NCBI GenBank assembly: GCA_009780275.1 | Contig: WRAI01000011.1 | Span: 1-60,450, forward strand | Length of the DNA: 60,450 bases | Direction: 5' to 3' | Source: Oscillospiraceae bacterium | GTDB lineage: Bacteria > Bacillota > Clostridia > Oscillospirales > UBA929 | Part shown: piece after piece, positions 8,153 to 17,097 of the stretch | Layout: the number at the start of each line of letters is the position of its first letter | Numbering within the stretch: position 1 is the first letter of the stretch | Notes under the pieces: generated by a model | The model's input: the letters and a program-made list of their open reading frames with translations, nothing else | What the model was told of the DNA's origin: nothing | Database searches by the model: none | Program-made: the position numbers and the translations under genes

Positions 8153-8608
8153 ATGGGCTATACGATAGAAAAGCTCGCCCCGGACAACTATTACAAGTGT
8201 GGCAATATTTGGGATATGAACAAGAACCCCAAAAGGACAAAAAAGTGGCATGACGAACTTATATCCGGCAATAGAATCACCTTTGTGTATGTGGAAAATG
8301 ACGAATATATAGGCGAAGGCTCACTCGTTCTAGTCAGCGGAGATTTAGGATGCACCATTGAAAATGAACGTATTTATCTTTCGAGAATGGTGGTTAAGCC
8401 GGAATACCGCAATCGCGGTATCGGGGGCGTGTTGCTTGATTATTTAACCGAGTACGCTAAGAGTCTAGGCTACAAAGAAATGTCTTTGGGCGTGGACATA
8501 GACAGTATCGGAGCCAGATGGCTGTATGAGAAAAAAGGCTTTACAAGCATTTTCCGTATGGGCGAAGATGAGGGCGGCAAGTTTGTAAAATTACTAAAAA
8601 CGCTTTGA
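8153..8608 (+). CDS. GNAT-family N-acetyltransferase
   Basis: 151 residues from the ATG at 8153, with GGAGG 12 nt upstream; the longer open frame overlaps the preceding gene and is not used. The acetyl-CoA binding signature is clear (VKPEYRNRGIGGVLLDYL), followed by LGVDIDSIGARWLYEKKGF. Single-domain GNAT of normal size. It sits 7 nt after the tandem GNAT gene and 18 nt before the UroD-like gene in an apparent operon with prfA. Substrate unknown. Confidence 0.85.
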   Translation: MGYTIEKLAPDNYYKCGNIWDMNKNPKRTKKWHDELISGNRITFVYVENDEYIGEGSLVLVSGDLGCTIENERIYLSRMVVKPEYRNRGIGGVLLDYLTEYAKSLGYKEMSLGVDIDSIGARWLYEKKGFTSIFRMGEDEGGKFVKLLKTL

Positions 8609-8626
8609 ATCTTAGGAGGACACACC

Positions 8627-9685
8627 ATGACAACCAAAGAACGCTTTACGCGCATAATCAACCGCCAAGACGTTGACCGTATACCCATTAAGGATTGGCC
8701 GTGGCCGGGCACAGTGCAGCGTTGGGAGCAAGAGGGCTTGCCTGCGGGGATGGATTACCGCGATTATTTCGGCATCGACAAAGTGCAGGAATTATGGGTT
8801 GATATTTCGCCGCGCTATGAGGTGGAAGTCATTGAAAAAACAGACGAATACACAATTTGCACTAATGCCTGGGGCGCGACGTATAAAGATTTTGGCGGCG
8901 GTGAGTCTACGCCGGAATTCTTGGACTTCAAAGTGAAGGATTCTAAAATTTGGCAAGAAACAAAAGCGCGTATGACCGTCGACCCGTCGCGCATTGATTG
9001 GGCGGCGTTGGAAGACAATCACGCCAAATGGGTTGCCAATGGCGATTGGATTGAAGCTGTTTTTTGGTTTGGTTTTGACGTGGCGCATTCGTGGATGAGC
9101 GGCACAGAAACCATTTTGATGGCGATGATTGAAGAGCCGGAATGGGTTGAAGATATTATTAACACATATTTAGACAAGTGTATTGCGCATTACGACATGA
9201 TGTGGGACAAGGGCTATCGCTTTGACTCCATCCACTGGCCCGATGATATGGGTTATAAAGGCACAACGCTGTTTTCGCCCGAAATTTATCGGCAGATTAT
9301 CAAACCGGCGCATAAACGCGCCGTTGATTGGGCGCACAATAAAGGCATTGTTGCACGGCTGCATTCTTGCGGTAACATTACAAAATTGCTGCCCGACATT
9401 GTTGACACCGGTGTCGATATACTCAATCCGTTAGAAGTTAAGGCCGGCATGGACGCACTGGCCGTTAAAGCCGAGTACGGCGATAAACTTACGTTGCACG
9501 GTGGGCTTGATATTAAACTGTGGACGAACCCCGAAGCTGTGGTTGCCGAGATTGAACGCCTTGTGCCGAAACTGAAAGAGGGCGGGGGGTATATCTTTGC
9601 GAGTGACCATTCGATTCCCAGCAGTGTGAGTTTGGAAAACATGCGTGTGGTGGTGGAGGCGGCAAAACGTGTGGGAACGTATTGA
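8627..9685 (+). CDS. Uroporphyrinogen decarboxylase-family protein (MtaA/CmuA-like)
   Basis: 352 residues, start behind TAGGAGG. The whole length matches the UroD TIM-barrel family: an N-terminal TTKERFTRIINRQDVDRIP segment and a C-terminal LHSCGN and LHGGLDIK region. The His/Cys pair in LHSCGN resembles the zinc site of corrinoid:coenzyme M methyltransferases rather than true haem-pathway UroD, and no haem genes are nearby. In anaerobes such proteins are often methyltransferases acting with corrinoid proteins, but no corrinoid protein is adjacent, so the substrate is open. Confidence 0.85.
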   Translation: MTTKERFTRIINRQDVDRIPIKDWPWPGTVQRWEQEGLPAGMDYRDYFGIDKVQELWVDISPRYEVEVIEKTDEYTICTNAWGATYKDFGGGESTPEFLDFKVKDSKIWQETKARMTVDPSRIDWAALEDNHAKWVANGDWIEAVFWFGFDVAHSWMSGTETILMAMIEEPEWVEDIINTYLDKCIAHYDMMWDKGYRFDSIHWPDDMGYKGTTLFSPEIYRQIIKPAHKRAVDWAHNKGIVARLHSCGNITKLLPDIVDTGVDILNPLEVKAGMDALAVKAEYGDKLTLHGGLDIKLWTNPEAVVAEIERLVPKLKEGGGYIFASDHSIPSSVSLENMRVVVEAAKRVGTY

Positions 9686-9719
9686 GTAAATAAGAATGCA
9701 GAAATAAGGAATGGGCGTT

Positions 9720-10256
9720 ATGAAACATATTGCAACGATTACGGATAAGGATATCATCGGCGTTGACGGCTTATCTACTGCGCCGCCGCGTATTTGTGTG
9801 CGTGCGGTGTTATTTGATCGAGATGGCAATATTGCACTGTGGCATATAAAAAAATGGGAAGTTTATATGTTGCCGGGCGGCGGGGTCGAAGATGGTGAGG
9901 ATTTTTATACGGCATTGAAACGTGAAATGCTGGAAGAGTGCGGCTGCGATTGTGAGATTATCGCTGAACTCGGGCGAGTTGATGAGAACAGTAATTGCGC
10001 CGAACCTAGCGTTGTTGCTGAAAACTATTGCTATATCGCGAGAGTAGTCGGCGAAAAGAGTGAGTTGAGCTTGTGTGATTATGAAATCGCCGACGGAAGT
10101 GAACCATTGTGGTTGCCGTTGCCACAGGCATTTGAACTCGCTTCACAGCAGCAATTCAGCAACCAACGACCTGTTGATGGGCGTTGGTGGACAAAAGCGG
10201 TAACGGTTACGATACTAAAAGAAGCGTTGGCATGGACACAGGAGAATGCGCTATGA
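9720..10256 (+). CDS. Nudix hydrolase
   Basis: 178 residues from the ATG at 9720, which has AAGGA at a normal 9-nt distance; the ATG at 9711 is too close to that site. The Nudix box is intact (GGGVEDGEDFYTALKREM then LEECG), giving the GX5EX7REUXEEXG pattern that binds Mg2+. Substrate unknown; nucleotide or capped-metabolite pyrophosphohydrolase is the family activity. The stop codon overlaps the coaE start codon (ATGA), so the two are coupled. Confidence 0.85.
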   Translation: MKHIATITDKDIIGVDGLSTAPPRICVRAVLFDRDGNIALWHIKKWEVYMLPGGGVEDGEDFYTALKREMLEECGCDCEIIAELGRVDENSNCAEPSVVAENYCYIARVVGEKSELSLCDYEIADGSEPLWLPLPQAFELASQQQFSNQRPVDGRWWTKAVTVTILKEALAWTQENAL

Positions 10257-10846
10257 CTATCGGCCTCACAGGTCCAATCGGTAGCGGTAAATCGCAAGTC
10301 GCGGCAATTTGGCGGAAATGCGGGTTGCACGTTATTGATTGCGATGTGGTGTATCGTGAATTGCTGACAGCATCAAAAGTATTGCAACGCGCCGTGTTGG
10401 GCGAATTTCCGTCCGTTGACGATAGCGGCAAAATCAATCGGGCAAAGTTGGCGGAAATTGTATTCAACAACGCCGACGCGCTTGCAAGGCTGGAAGCTGT
10501 TACACATCTGCATATTGCCGAAGAAGTGGCGAAAAAGATTGCAGATATTGATGGCGATGTCGTAATTGAGGCGATTGCGCTACTGAAAAGTGATATTGTG
10601 CGGCATTGCGATTGCATTGTAAGTGTCACTGCGCCGCCGGCATTGCGCATACAACGTGTCGTTGCGCGGGATAATTTGACGGTAGAGCAAGTGCAAGCGC
10701 GGATTAACGCTCAGCCCGATGATGTGTATTATCGAGAAGAGTCGGATTATTGTATTGAAAACGATGGCACAGAGCTTGAATTGCGCAAGAATGCGTTGAA
10801 AATATTAGAATATTGTAGGAGCGCACAGCCCGCCAATAATAAATAA
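10253..10846 (+). CDS. coaE: Dephospho-CoA kinase
   Basis: 197 residues from the ATG at 10253, with GGAG upstream and a 4-nt overlap with the Nudix gene. It phosphorylates the 3'-OH of dephospho-CoA, the last step of CoA synthesis. The P-loop GPIGSGKS is at residues 7-14, followed by the IDCDVVYREL segment typical of CoaE. The last dozen codons fall inside a dispersed palindromic element, so the true C-terminus may have been altered by that insertion. Confidence 0.92.
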   Translation: MTIGLTGPIGSGKSQVAAIWRKCGLHVIDCDVVYRELLTASKVLQRAVLGEFPSVDDSGKINRAKLAEIVFNNADALARLEAVTHLHIAEEVAKKIADIDGDVVIEAIALLKSDIVRHCDCIVSVTAPPALRIQRVVARDNLTVEQVQARINAQPDDVYYREESDYCIENDGTELELRKNALKILEYCRSAQPANNK

Positions 10847-10873
10847 TCAATGGGCGGACACTGTGCGCCCCTA
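10815..10873. repeat. Dispersed palindromic element (GTAGGGGCG type)
   Basis: GTAGGAGCGCACAG at the left (10815-10828) pairs with CTGTGCGCCCC (10861-10871) with one mismatch around a 32-nt AT-rich centre. The flanks resemble the elements at 34461, 36376 and 51405. It overlaps the 3' end of coaE and lies just before the aminopeptidase ribosome binding site. Confidence 0.6.
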
Positions 10874-10892
10874 TAAAGAAGGAGAAAAAATT

Positions 10893-12284
10893 ATGGAAAA
10901 AAAAGACCAACGCCATGAGGCATTGTTGCGGAGTCCAAAAAACGGCTACGACACACTCAACGCCGAGGAAACAAAGAAAATGGACGAATTGTGCGAAGAT
11001 TACCGCACTTTTCTGGACGATTCGATGACCGAGCGCGAAGCTGTTAAGGCGACTATTGCAATTGCCGAAAAGCACGGATTCAAGCTGTTTGTGCCGGGCG
11101 AAAGCTATCAAGCCGGCGACAAGATTTACGCCGACAATCGCGGTAAGGCAATGATTTTAGCCATTATCGGAAAGCAATCAATGGAGACGGGGTTTAACCT
11201 AATTGCCGCGCATATCGACACGCCGCGGCTGGACTTGAAACCCAACCCGTTGTACGAAGCCGATGGGCTGGCGTATTTCAAAACGCACTATTACGGCGGC
11301 ATTAAGAAATACCAATGGACGGCGTTGCCGTTGGCGTTGATGGGCGTGGTGTACGACAGACAAGGCAAACAAATTGACATTAAAATTGGCTTCGATGCCG
11401 TCGATCCGGTGCTATACATCACTGATTTACTGCCGCATTTGGCGAAAGACCAAATGAAAAAATCAATGACTGAAGGTATTGCCGGCGAAGAACTCAATGC
11501 CTTGATTGCCTCAAAACCCGACAGCGAAGAAGGCAAAGACCGCGTGAAACTCGCTGTGATGGAACTGCTTAACCAAAAGTACGGCATTACCGAATGCGAT
11601 TTCCAAACTGCCGAACTGTCGCTTGTGCCTGCGTTGTCGGCACGATATGTGGGGCTGGACAGTTCGATGATTGGCGCGTACGGTCATGATGACCGCGTGT
11701 GTTCGTATGCGGCGTTGCAAGCGTTGCTTGACTTGCAGGAAGTGCCAGAAAAGACGGCACTCGTGTTGCTCGCCGACAAGGAAGAAATCGGCAGTGAGGG
11801 CGTTACAGGCATGAAGAGCGCGCATTTCGATTGGTTTGTTAACGGATTATGTAAACCTAATAATATTAGTTTATTTGACTGTTACGCCAACTCATTCTGC
11901 GTGTCGGCAGACGTAAGCAATGCGTATGACCCGACGTTTGCCGGTGTTAGTGAGAAAAATAACAGTGCCATGCTCAACCACGGCATTGCTGTATGCAAGT
12001 ACACCGGGCGCGGCGGCAAAGGCGGTGCGTCGGACGCAAGTGCCGAAGTGATGTCAAAACTGCGCGGTATGTTTGACAAAGCCAACGTGCTGTGGCAGAT
12101 GGCGGAACTCGGTAAAGTCGACCAAGGCGGCGGCGGCACTGTCGCGGCGTATCTGGCGGAACGCAATATTGATATTGTCGATGCCGGTGTGCCTGTGTTG
12201 TCAATGCACGCGCCGTTTGAGTTGGTGGGTAAACTGGATGTGTTTATGGCATATAAAGCGTACGGGGCGGTGCTGGCTAGTTAG
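10893..12284 (+). CDS. M18-family aminopeptidase
   Basis: 463 residues from the ATG at 10893 behind AAGGAG. M18 metallo-aminopeptidases (aspartyl aminopeptidase-like) remove N-terminal residues in the cytosol using two metal ions. Metal-site motifs are visible in order: AAHIDTPRLDLK, AYGHDDRVC, LADKEEIGSEG and, near the C-terminus, SMHAPFE. Length agrees with the clostridial M18 group. Followed by a rho-independent terminator, so it probably ends the transcription unit. Confidence 0.93.
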   Translation: MEKKDQRHEALLRSPKNGYDTLNAEETKKMDELCEDYRTFLDDSMTEREAVKATIAIAEKHGFKLFVPGESYQAGDKIYADNRGKAMILAIIGKQSMETGFNLIAAHIDTPRLDLKPNPLYEADGLAYFKTHYYGGIKKYQWTALPLALMGVVYDRQGKQIDIKIGFDAVDPVLYITDLLPHLAKDQMKKSMTEGIAGEELNALIASKPDSEEGKDRVKLAVMELLNQKYGITECDFQTAELSLVPALSARYVGLDSSMIGAYGHDDRVCSYAALQALLDLQEVPEKTALVLLADKEEIGSEGVTGMKSAHFDWFVNGLCKPNNISLFDCYANSFCVSADVSNAYDPTFAGVSEKNNSAMLNHGIAVCKYTGRGGKGGASDASAEVMSKLRGMFDKANVLWQMAELGKVDQGGGGTVAAYLAERNIDIVDAGVPVLSMHAPFELVGKLDVFMAYKAYGAVLAS

Positions 12285-12298
12285 GAATTAAAAAATGG

Positions 12299-12326
12299 GG
12301 GTCGAGTTAAATGCTCGGCCCTTTTT
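12299..12326 (+). terminator. Rho-independent terminator after aminopeptidase gene
   Basis: Stem GGGTCGAG / CTCGGCCC (one G-U pair) with a 7-nt loop, followed by TTTTT. Confidence 0.8.
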
Positions 12327-12411
12327 GCAACAAAGTTGTTTTTGGTAATCCAGCAGAGAAAATGTGTGTTACACTTATAGCGTAATGTTACACAACTACA
12401 GGAGCAGAATT

Positions 12412-13044
12412 ATGAAACCAACGAAGCTATACAACATACTCTACGCCCGTTACGGCAACCTAGATTGGTGGCCTGCCGATGCGCCCTATGAAATGATGAT
12501 TGGCGCAATCCTCACCCAAAACACAGCTTGGCGCAACGTGGAAAAGGCCATCAATAATTTTGGAAGCGATGTTACGCCTAAATTTGTGGAAAATGCGACG
12601 CTAGATGAGCTTGTCGGAATTATTCGTCCTGCGGGGTTCTTCAATCAAAAGGCGGCGTATTTAAAATGTTTGACGGCTTGGTTCAAGCAATATGATTATC
12701 AAGCTGAAAAAGTCGCTGCGCAGCCGTTGGAAATATTGCGGCATGAATTGCTTGACATTAAAGGGGTAGGGGAGGAAACTGCAGACTCGATTTTGCTGTA
12801 TGGGCTTGAGTTACCGTCATTTGTGGTGGATGCATACACAAAACGGTTACTGGGACGTTTGGGTGTGGATGTTAAGTTGACCTACCGTGATGTGCAGGCG
12901 TGGTTTATGAACAGTTTGCCTGTTGATGTGCCGTTGTACAATAACTTTCACGCTTGCATTGTGTATGTGTGCAAAGACTTTTGCCGAGCAAAGGCGAAGT
13001 GTGACGGATGTCCATTAGGAGCGATTTGCAGCTCATGCCAATAG
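12412..13044 (+). CDS. HhH-GPD DNA glycosylase, endonuclease III-like, probably monofunctional
   Basis: 210 residues from the ATG at 12412 behind AGGAG. The helix-hairpin-helix is IKGVGEETADSI (residues about 116-127) with the conserved catalytic Asp in VVDAYTKRLLGRLG (D140). The position of the endonuclease III lyase Lys is Glu121, which suggests a monofunctional glycosylase like MagIII/AlkA-type enzymes rather than an AP lyase. The C-terminus has a cysteine cluster (CRAKAKCDGCPLGAIC) expected to hold a 4Fe-4S cluster. It acts in base-excision repair; the excised base is not evident. Confidence 0.85.
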   Translation: MKPTKLYNILYARYGNLDWWPADAPYEMMIGAILTQNTAWRNVEKAINNFGSDVTPKFVENATLDELVGIIRPAGFFNQKAAYLKCLTAWFKQYDYQAEKVAAQPLEILRHELLDIKGVGEETADSILLYGLELPSFVVDAYTKRLLGRLGVDVKLTYRDVQAWFMNSLPVDVPLYNNFHACIVYVCKDFCRAKAKCDGCPLGAICSSCQ

Positions 13045-13079
13045 CCTTTCAATTTCCACATAAAATTTTGTCGAAAGGG

Positions 13080-13108
13080 TTGCTTTCTTGCAAGATTTAG
13101 AGTATACT
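13080..13108 (+). promoter_or_regulatory. Sigma-A-type promoter for the aminotransferase gene
   Basis: TTGCTT (13080-13085) and TATACT (13103-13108) with a 17-bp spacer, 36 bp before the start codon at 13145. Confidence 0.65.
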
Positions 13109-13144
13109 GGTTCAAGAAATTTATTGGGAAGAAGGCAACAATCC

Positions 13145-14344
13145 ATGAGCCATAAACCATACTCTACACGGGCACAAAAAATCACGGCATCGACCACTAT
13201 GCGGATTGATGCGCAGTATAAGCAAATGCTTGCCGAGGGGCAGGATGTTATCGGTTTTGGTGCAGGTGAGCCTGATTTCGATACGCCGGAACACATCAAG
13301 GCAGCCGGCATTGCGGCGATTGAGAATAATTTGACGCGCTATACGCCTCCGGCGGGCACCGAGGAATTGCGCAAAGCTGTTTGCAAACGCTTCAAAGCAA
13401 ATAAGGGTTTGGATTACGCGCCAAGCCAGATTGTTGTGTCGAGTGGCGGCAAGCACAACCTATACATTGCGTTGGCATGCCTGCTCAATCCGGGCGATGA
13501 GGTGATTTTACCCACGCCGTATTGGGTTAGCTATAAAGAGCAGATTGAGATGTGCGGCGGCGTTGTCGTTGAGGTCAATTGTGACAAGGGCGATCGTTTC
13601 GAGCTTGACGTTGATGATATTGCTCATGTCATTACACCCAAGACAAAAGTAATGATACTCAACAGCCCGTCTAACCCAACAGGTATGGTTGTGCCGCGTG
13701 AAACATTGGAAAAAATCGCAATGCTGTGTGTGGAACACGAAATTTTCGTCATTAGTGATGAAATTTACAGCAAATTAGTGTATGAGGGAACTTTTACAAG
13801 CATTGCGGCTATTTCTCCGAAAATGAAAGACTTGACGGTGGTATTGTCCGGCGTGTCGAAAAGCTTTGCCATGACGGGCTGGCGCGTGGGGTATGTAGCG
13901 GCAAACCAGGAGTTGGCGACATTGATGGCAAATTATCAGAGCCATTCGACTTCTTCACCGGCAACAATGGCGCAAAAGGCGGCGGCTGTCGCATTGAGCG
14001 GCGACCAGTCGTGCGTTGAAGCGTTGCGAGATGTGTTTCACAAGCGCCGAGATTTATTCTTGGCCAAGGCGGATGAAATACCGCTGGTCAAGGTCATTCG
14101 GCCACAGGGGGCGTTTTATGTCATGATGAGCATTGAGGCGCTGCTCGGCAAGACGCTATATGGGAAGGTTATCAATAACGCCGATGATTTTGCTGAGTTG
14201 TTGCTTCAGAAGGCGTGCGTTGCCGTTGTGCCATGTGGCGGGTTTGGCGCGCCGAATTATTTGCGTTGGGGCTATGCTACGAGCGACGAAAATATTGTCA
14301 AAGGCTTGGAGCGTTTAAAAGTGTTTATTGAGGGAGCCATGTAG
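13145..14344 (+). CDS. aspB: Aspartate aminotransferase (class I, subgroup Ib)
   Basis: 399 residues from the ATG at 13145 with GAAGG 9 nt upstream. PLP-dependent; interconverts aspartate and 2-oxoglutarate with oxaloacetate and glutamate. Hallmarks: GAGEPDFDTP near residue 40, RYTPPAGTEELR, NSPSNPTG, the PLP Lys239 in SGVSKSFAMTGWRVGY, and the late substrate-binding Arg in YLRWGYA. Length and motifs fit the bacterial Ib group. It is a single-gene unit with its own promoter and a terminator about 90 nt downstream. Confidence 0.93.
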   Translation: MSHKPYSTRAQKITASTTMRIDAQYKQMLAEGQDVIGFGAGEPDFDTPEHIKAAGIAAIENNLTRYTPPAGTEELRKAVCKRFKANKGLDYAPSQIVVSSGGKHNLYIALACLLNPGDEVILPTPYWVSYKEQIEMCGGVVVEVNCDKGDRFELDVDDIAHVITPKTKVMILNSPSNPTGMVVPRETLEKIAMLCVEHEIFVISDEIYSKLVYEGTFTSIAAISPKMKDLTVVLSGVSKSFAMTGWRVGYVAANQELATLMANYQSHSTSSPATMAQKAAAVALSGDQSCVEALRDVFHKRRDLFLAKADEIPLVKVIRPQGAFYVMMSIEALLGKTLYGKVINNADDFAELLLQKACVAVVPCGGFGAPNYLRWGYATSDENIVKGLERLKVFIEGAM

Positions 14345-14436
14345 TGCAGGGACGCCCCATCGGCACCCAAAATTTGCTGCAAAGACCCCATAATTGACTG
14401 AAAAATGCGCGACTTTAAGTCAGTTTTATTTACCGG

Positions 14437-14461
14437 CCCCTGCCATTAGGCAGGGGTTTTT
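14437..14461 (+). terminator. Rho-independent terminator before cdaA
   Basis: Perfect 8-bp stem CCCCTGCC / GGCAGGGG with an ATTA loop, then TTTTT. It isolates the aminotransferase gene from the cdaA operon. Confidence 0.85.
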
Positions 14462-14465
14462 CGAC

Positions 14466-14494
14466 TTGACATTTTCGGCGATTTGTGGTACAAT
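14466..14494 (+). promoter_or_regulatory. Strong sigma-A promoter for the cdaA operon
   Basis: Consensus TTGACA (14466-14471), 17-bp spacer, TACAAT (14489-14494), 27 bp before the cdaA start. Likely drives the long housekeeping run that follows. Confidence 0.8.
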
Positions 14495-14521
14495 ATATAC
14501 AGTTCATGTAAAGGAGTCGGT

Positions 14522-15382
14522 ATGCAAGAGTTTTTCCGTACGCTGCTCGAAAATATTATACACTATGTACGGGACGCCACGGTGTCCGACTACATTGATA
14601 TTTTGCTGGTGACGCTCATTGTCTACCAGCTAATTAAGCTGTTGCGCCGTACGAAAGCTATCCGCGTTATTCAAGGCGTAGTGCTATTGGCTGTGCTGAT
14701 GTTGTTGGCTGAGCTTTTACAGCTGCAAACAATCAACTATATTTTGAGCAATACGATGCAAGTCGGCATCATTGCGATTATCGTTATGTTTCAGCCGGAA
14801 CTGCGCAAGATGTTGGAGCAAATCGGTTCGAAAAGTACGTTGCAGCAGCTGCTTGCCAAAGAGAGCCGCAGTACGGTGGAAGCCGCGATCATGCATACGG
14901 TCGAGGCTTGCAAAACATTTGCGTGGGAGCGCACAGGCGCGCTGATAATCTTCCAACGCAACGTAATTTTAACCGATATTTTGCGCACGGGTACCATGAT
15001 TAATGCCGAGACATCAAGTGAACTGTTGCAGAGCATATTTTTCCCAAAATCACCATTACATGACGGCGCGGTAATCATTGAAGAGGGGCGCGTTGTCGGT
15101 GCCGGTTGTATGCTGCCGCTGACGACCAGCACCACCGTCAATCGCGAACTGGGTATGCGGCATCGCGCAGCGCTGGGTATGAGTGAAACGTCAGACGCCG
15201 TCTGCATCGTTGTCAGTGAGGAGACGGGTTCAATTTCGCTGGTGCAGGACGGTATTATCAAACGGCACTTGACACCGGATACGTTAGAAAAAATGCTGAA
15301 CAACGAATTGCTTGTTGACGAAGAAATCGCCAATGCCAAAGGCTTGAAACGTTTTACGCGCCGATGGAGGAGGAAATCATGA
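14522..15382 (+). CDS. cdaA: Diadenylate cyclase CdaA
   Basis: 286 residues from the ATG at 14522 with AAAGGAG upstream. A membrane-bound enzyme that makes cyclic di-AMP from two ATP, controlling potassium and osmolyte transport and wall homeostasis. Three N-terminal hydrophobic helices lie within residues about 22-95. The DAC (DisA_N) domain follows with the DGA motif at about residue 180 (PLHDGAVII) and RHR at about 212 (GMRHRAALGMSE). The stop codon overlaps the start of cdaR by 4 nt, the usual arrangement with its regulator. The glmM gene that often follows is not here. Confidence 0.96.
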   Translation: MQEFFRTLLENIIHYVRDATVSDYIDILLVTLIVYQLIKLLRRTKAIRVIQGVVLLAVLMLLAELLQLQTINYILSNTMQVGIIAIIVMFQPELRKMLEQIGSKSTLQQLLAKESRSTVEAAIMHTVEACKTFAWERTGALIIFQRNVILTDILRTGTMINAETSSELLQSIFFPKSPLHDGAVIIEEGRVVGAGCMLPLTTSTTVNRELGMRHRAALGMSETSDAVCIVVSEETGSISLVQDGIIKRHLTPDTLEKMLNNELLVDEEIANAKGLKRFTRRWRRKS

Positions 15383-16728
15383 CGAGTGAAAACAATCGCC
15401 TCCCAAGCGACGGCCGTACTGAAAGTCGTTTGACTCCTGCCAAAGAGCGCCGCGGCATTAATTTTTTATGGTTACTTTTGAGTCTGTTCGTGGCTGTGGT
15501 GCTGTGGCTTTTTGTTATGACCATGCTGGACCCGACGAGTCAGACTACCATCTCGAATTTGCCCGTAACCGTCATTAATGACAGAACCGAAGACCACGAG
15601 CTTTTTATACGTGGGGGGTTGGCGTCAACCGTTGATATTACCGTGCGCGGTACGATGAGGGATTTGACGCGGCTGGAGGGGATGCGCGACAGCATTGTTG
15701 TGCAATGTTCGTTGGCGCACATTGATGAGACAGGGCAGCATCCTGCGACCATTGAGGTCATCTTGCCAGCAGCGTTGCAAGACAGTGTGGAAGTTATCAG
15801 GATTTCGCCGCAAGAGCTTATGTTGGAAGTTGTCGCTTATGCTGTTCGGCGCGTGCCTGTGCGCGTAGATATCAGTGCGGTGGAGCTGGATGAGGATTAC
15901 CGTATTGATGAGGACAATATCCGCATTGAATCGATTGGCCATCCCGATGATGTGATTGCCAATCGTTTGACCGTCAGCGGCCCGGCCGATGTGGTAGATT
16001 ATATCGAAGAAGTCACTATTGTGCTGAATGCGACCCAAGCGTCGGAAAGTTTTACGCAAGATGTATATATTTGGGAGTTTTTAGACGCTTACGGCGCAAC
16101 AATCGGCGAAAGTGATTTGACATTTGCCGAAATAGTTATGGTGTATGTGCCTGTGCATTTCGTTAAGGATGTGCCACTGGCCGTTCAAATTGTTGCCGGC
16201 GGCGGCATTCGGCAAGAAGATGTCGAATCGTCTGTGATTTCGCCGACCAGCATACGGTTGCAAGGTGAGCGCGAGATTTTGGACGGTATTCATACCATTG
16301 AGCTTGAGCCGGCGATTATCCTCGCCGAATTGGAGAGCATGAGCCAAGACTTTCTTTTTCCCGTACACGTCCCCGTCAACGGCGTCTTCAATGTTGACCG
16401 CGTGGAAGAAGCCACAGTGTCGATTACTATCAGCGGCGTGAGCGAGCGCGACGTGGTGGTGGAGAATTTTAGGGTGAACAATGTGCCGGCAGGGATAAGC
16501 TATCGCATTGTGCCGCCGATTTCAGTGCGTTTGCGTGGCCCGACGGCATCGGTGCAAGCGCTGAATGCTGACGATATTACGGTGGTTGTTGATCTTGCCA
16601 TGCAGGGGGCGCCCATTGTCGCCGGACGAATGGGCGCGCAGGCAACGGTGAATATCCGCGGCGCACCACTGGTGGCTGTGATTGGCGAGTTGAGCGTGTC
16701 GCTTGAGATTGAGACTGATGCAAGCTAA
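15379..16728 (+). CDS. cdaR: YbbR-domain protein CdaR
   Basis: 449 residues from the ATG at 15379 (GGAGGA upstream, ATGA overlap with cdaA). One N-terminal membrane segment at residues 28-50 is followed by an extracellular region of several YbbR repeats (recurring beta-rich stretches such as PVRVDISA, DVPLAVQIV and RVNNVPAGISYRI). In other Firmicutes CdaR binds and modulates CdaA at the membrane. The protein ends inside the first codons of the RseC-like gene. Confidence 0.9.
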   Translation: MTSENNRLPSDGRTESRLTPAKERRGINFLWLLLSLFVAVVLWLFVMTMLDPTSQTTISNLPVTVINDRTEDHELFIRGGLASTVDITVRGTMRDLTRLEGMRDSIVVQCSLAHIDETGQHPATIEVILPAALQDSVEVIRISPQELMLEVVAYAVRRVPVRVDISAVELDEDYRIDEDNIRIESIGHPDDVIANRLTVSGPADVVDYIEEVTIVLNATQASESFTQDVYIWEFLDAYGATIGESDLTFAEIVMVYVPVHFVKDVPLAVQIVAGGGIRQEDVESSVISPTSIRLQGEREILDGIHTIELEPAIILAELESMSQDFLFPVHVPVNGVFNVDRVEEATVSITISGVSERDVVVENFRVNNVPAGISYRIVPPISVRLRGPTASVQALNADDITVVVDLAMQGAPIVAGRMGAQATVNIRGAPLVAVIGELSVSLEIETDAS

Positions 16729-17089
16729 CGGCATCGTCACTGCCGTGAACGTTGACGGTACAGTTGAGATTATTGTTAAACGCGGCGCAGCGTGCGGACA
16801 CGGATGCCTAACGTGCGGTAGCTGCGGGGTGAGCACCATTACATTAAATGCCTACAATAACTGCAACGCACTTGTGGGTGATGCTGTTGTCGTGCAAACG
16901 CCGACAAAGTCGATTCTCGGCATGGCGGCATGGTTGTATGTACTGCCAATTGCATTGTTTTTGGGCGGATATGCTGTTGCACCGTGGGTTGGTGCGGTTG
17001 CTTTTGTTGTAACGCTGGGCGCGGCGATACTGTGCGGACGACGGCGCAAGCACGGTGCCACAACGATTGAAATGATAACATCAGAATAG
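16718..17089 (+). CDS. RseC/MucC-like SoxR-reducing-system family protein
   Basis: 123 residues from the ATG at 16718, overlapping cdaR by 11 nt. The N-terminal GIVTAVNVDGTVEIIV strand is followed by four cysteines at residues 26, 30, 33 and 36 (CGHGCLTCGSC), then two hydrophobic helices (about 68-85 and 88-105) and a basic tail. This is the RseC domain layout: a membrane protein with a cytosolic or interfacial cysteine cluster, associated with Rnf-type electron transport in other bacteria. No rnf genes are in the window. Placement directly after cdaR is unexpected; function here is inferred only from family. Confidence 0.75.
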   Translation: MQANGIVTAVNVDGTVEIIVKRGAACGHGCLTCGSCGVSTITLNAYNNCNALVGDAVVVQTPTKSILGMAAWLYVLPIALFLGGYAVAPWVGAVAFVVTLGAAILCGRRRKHGATTIEMITSE

Positions 17090-17097
17090 AGGGCATT

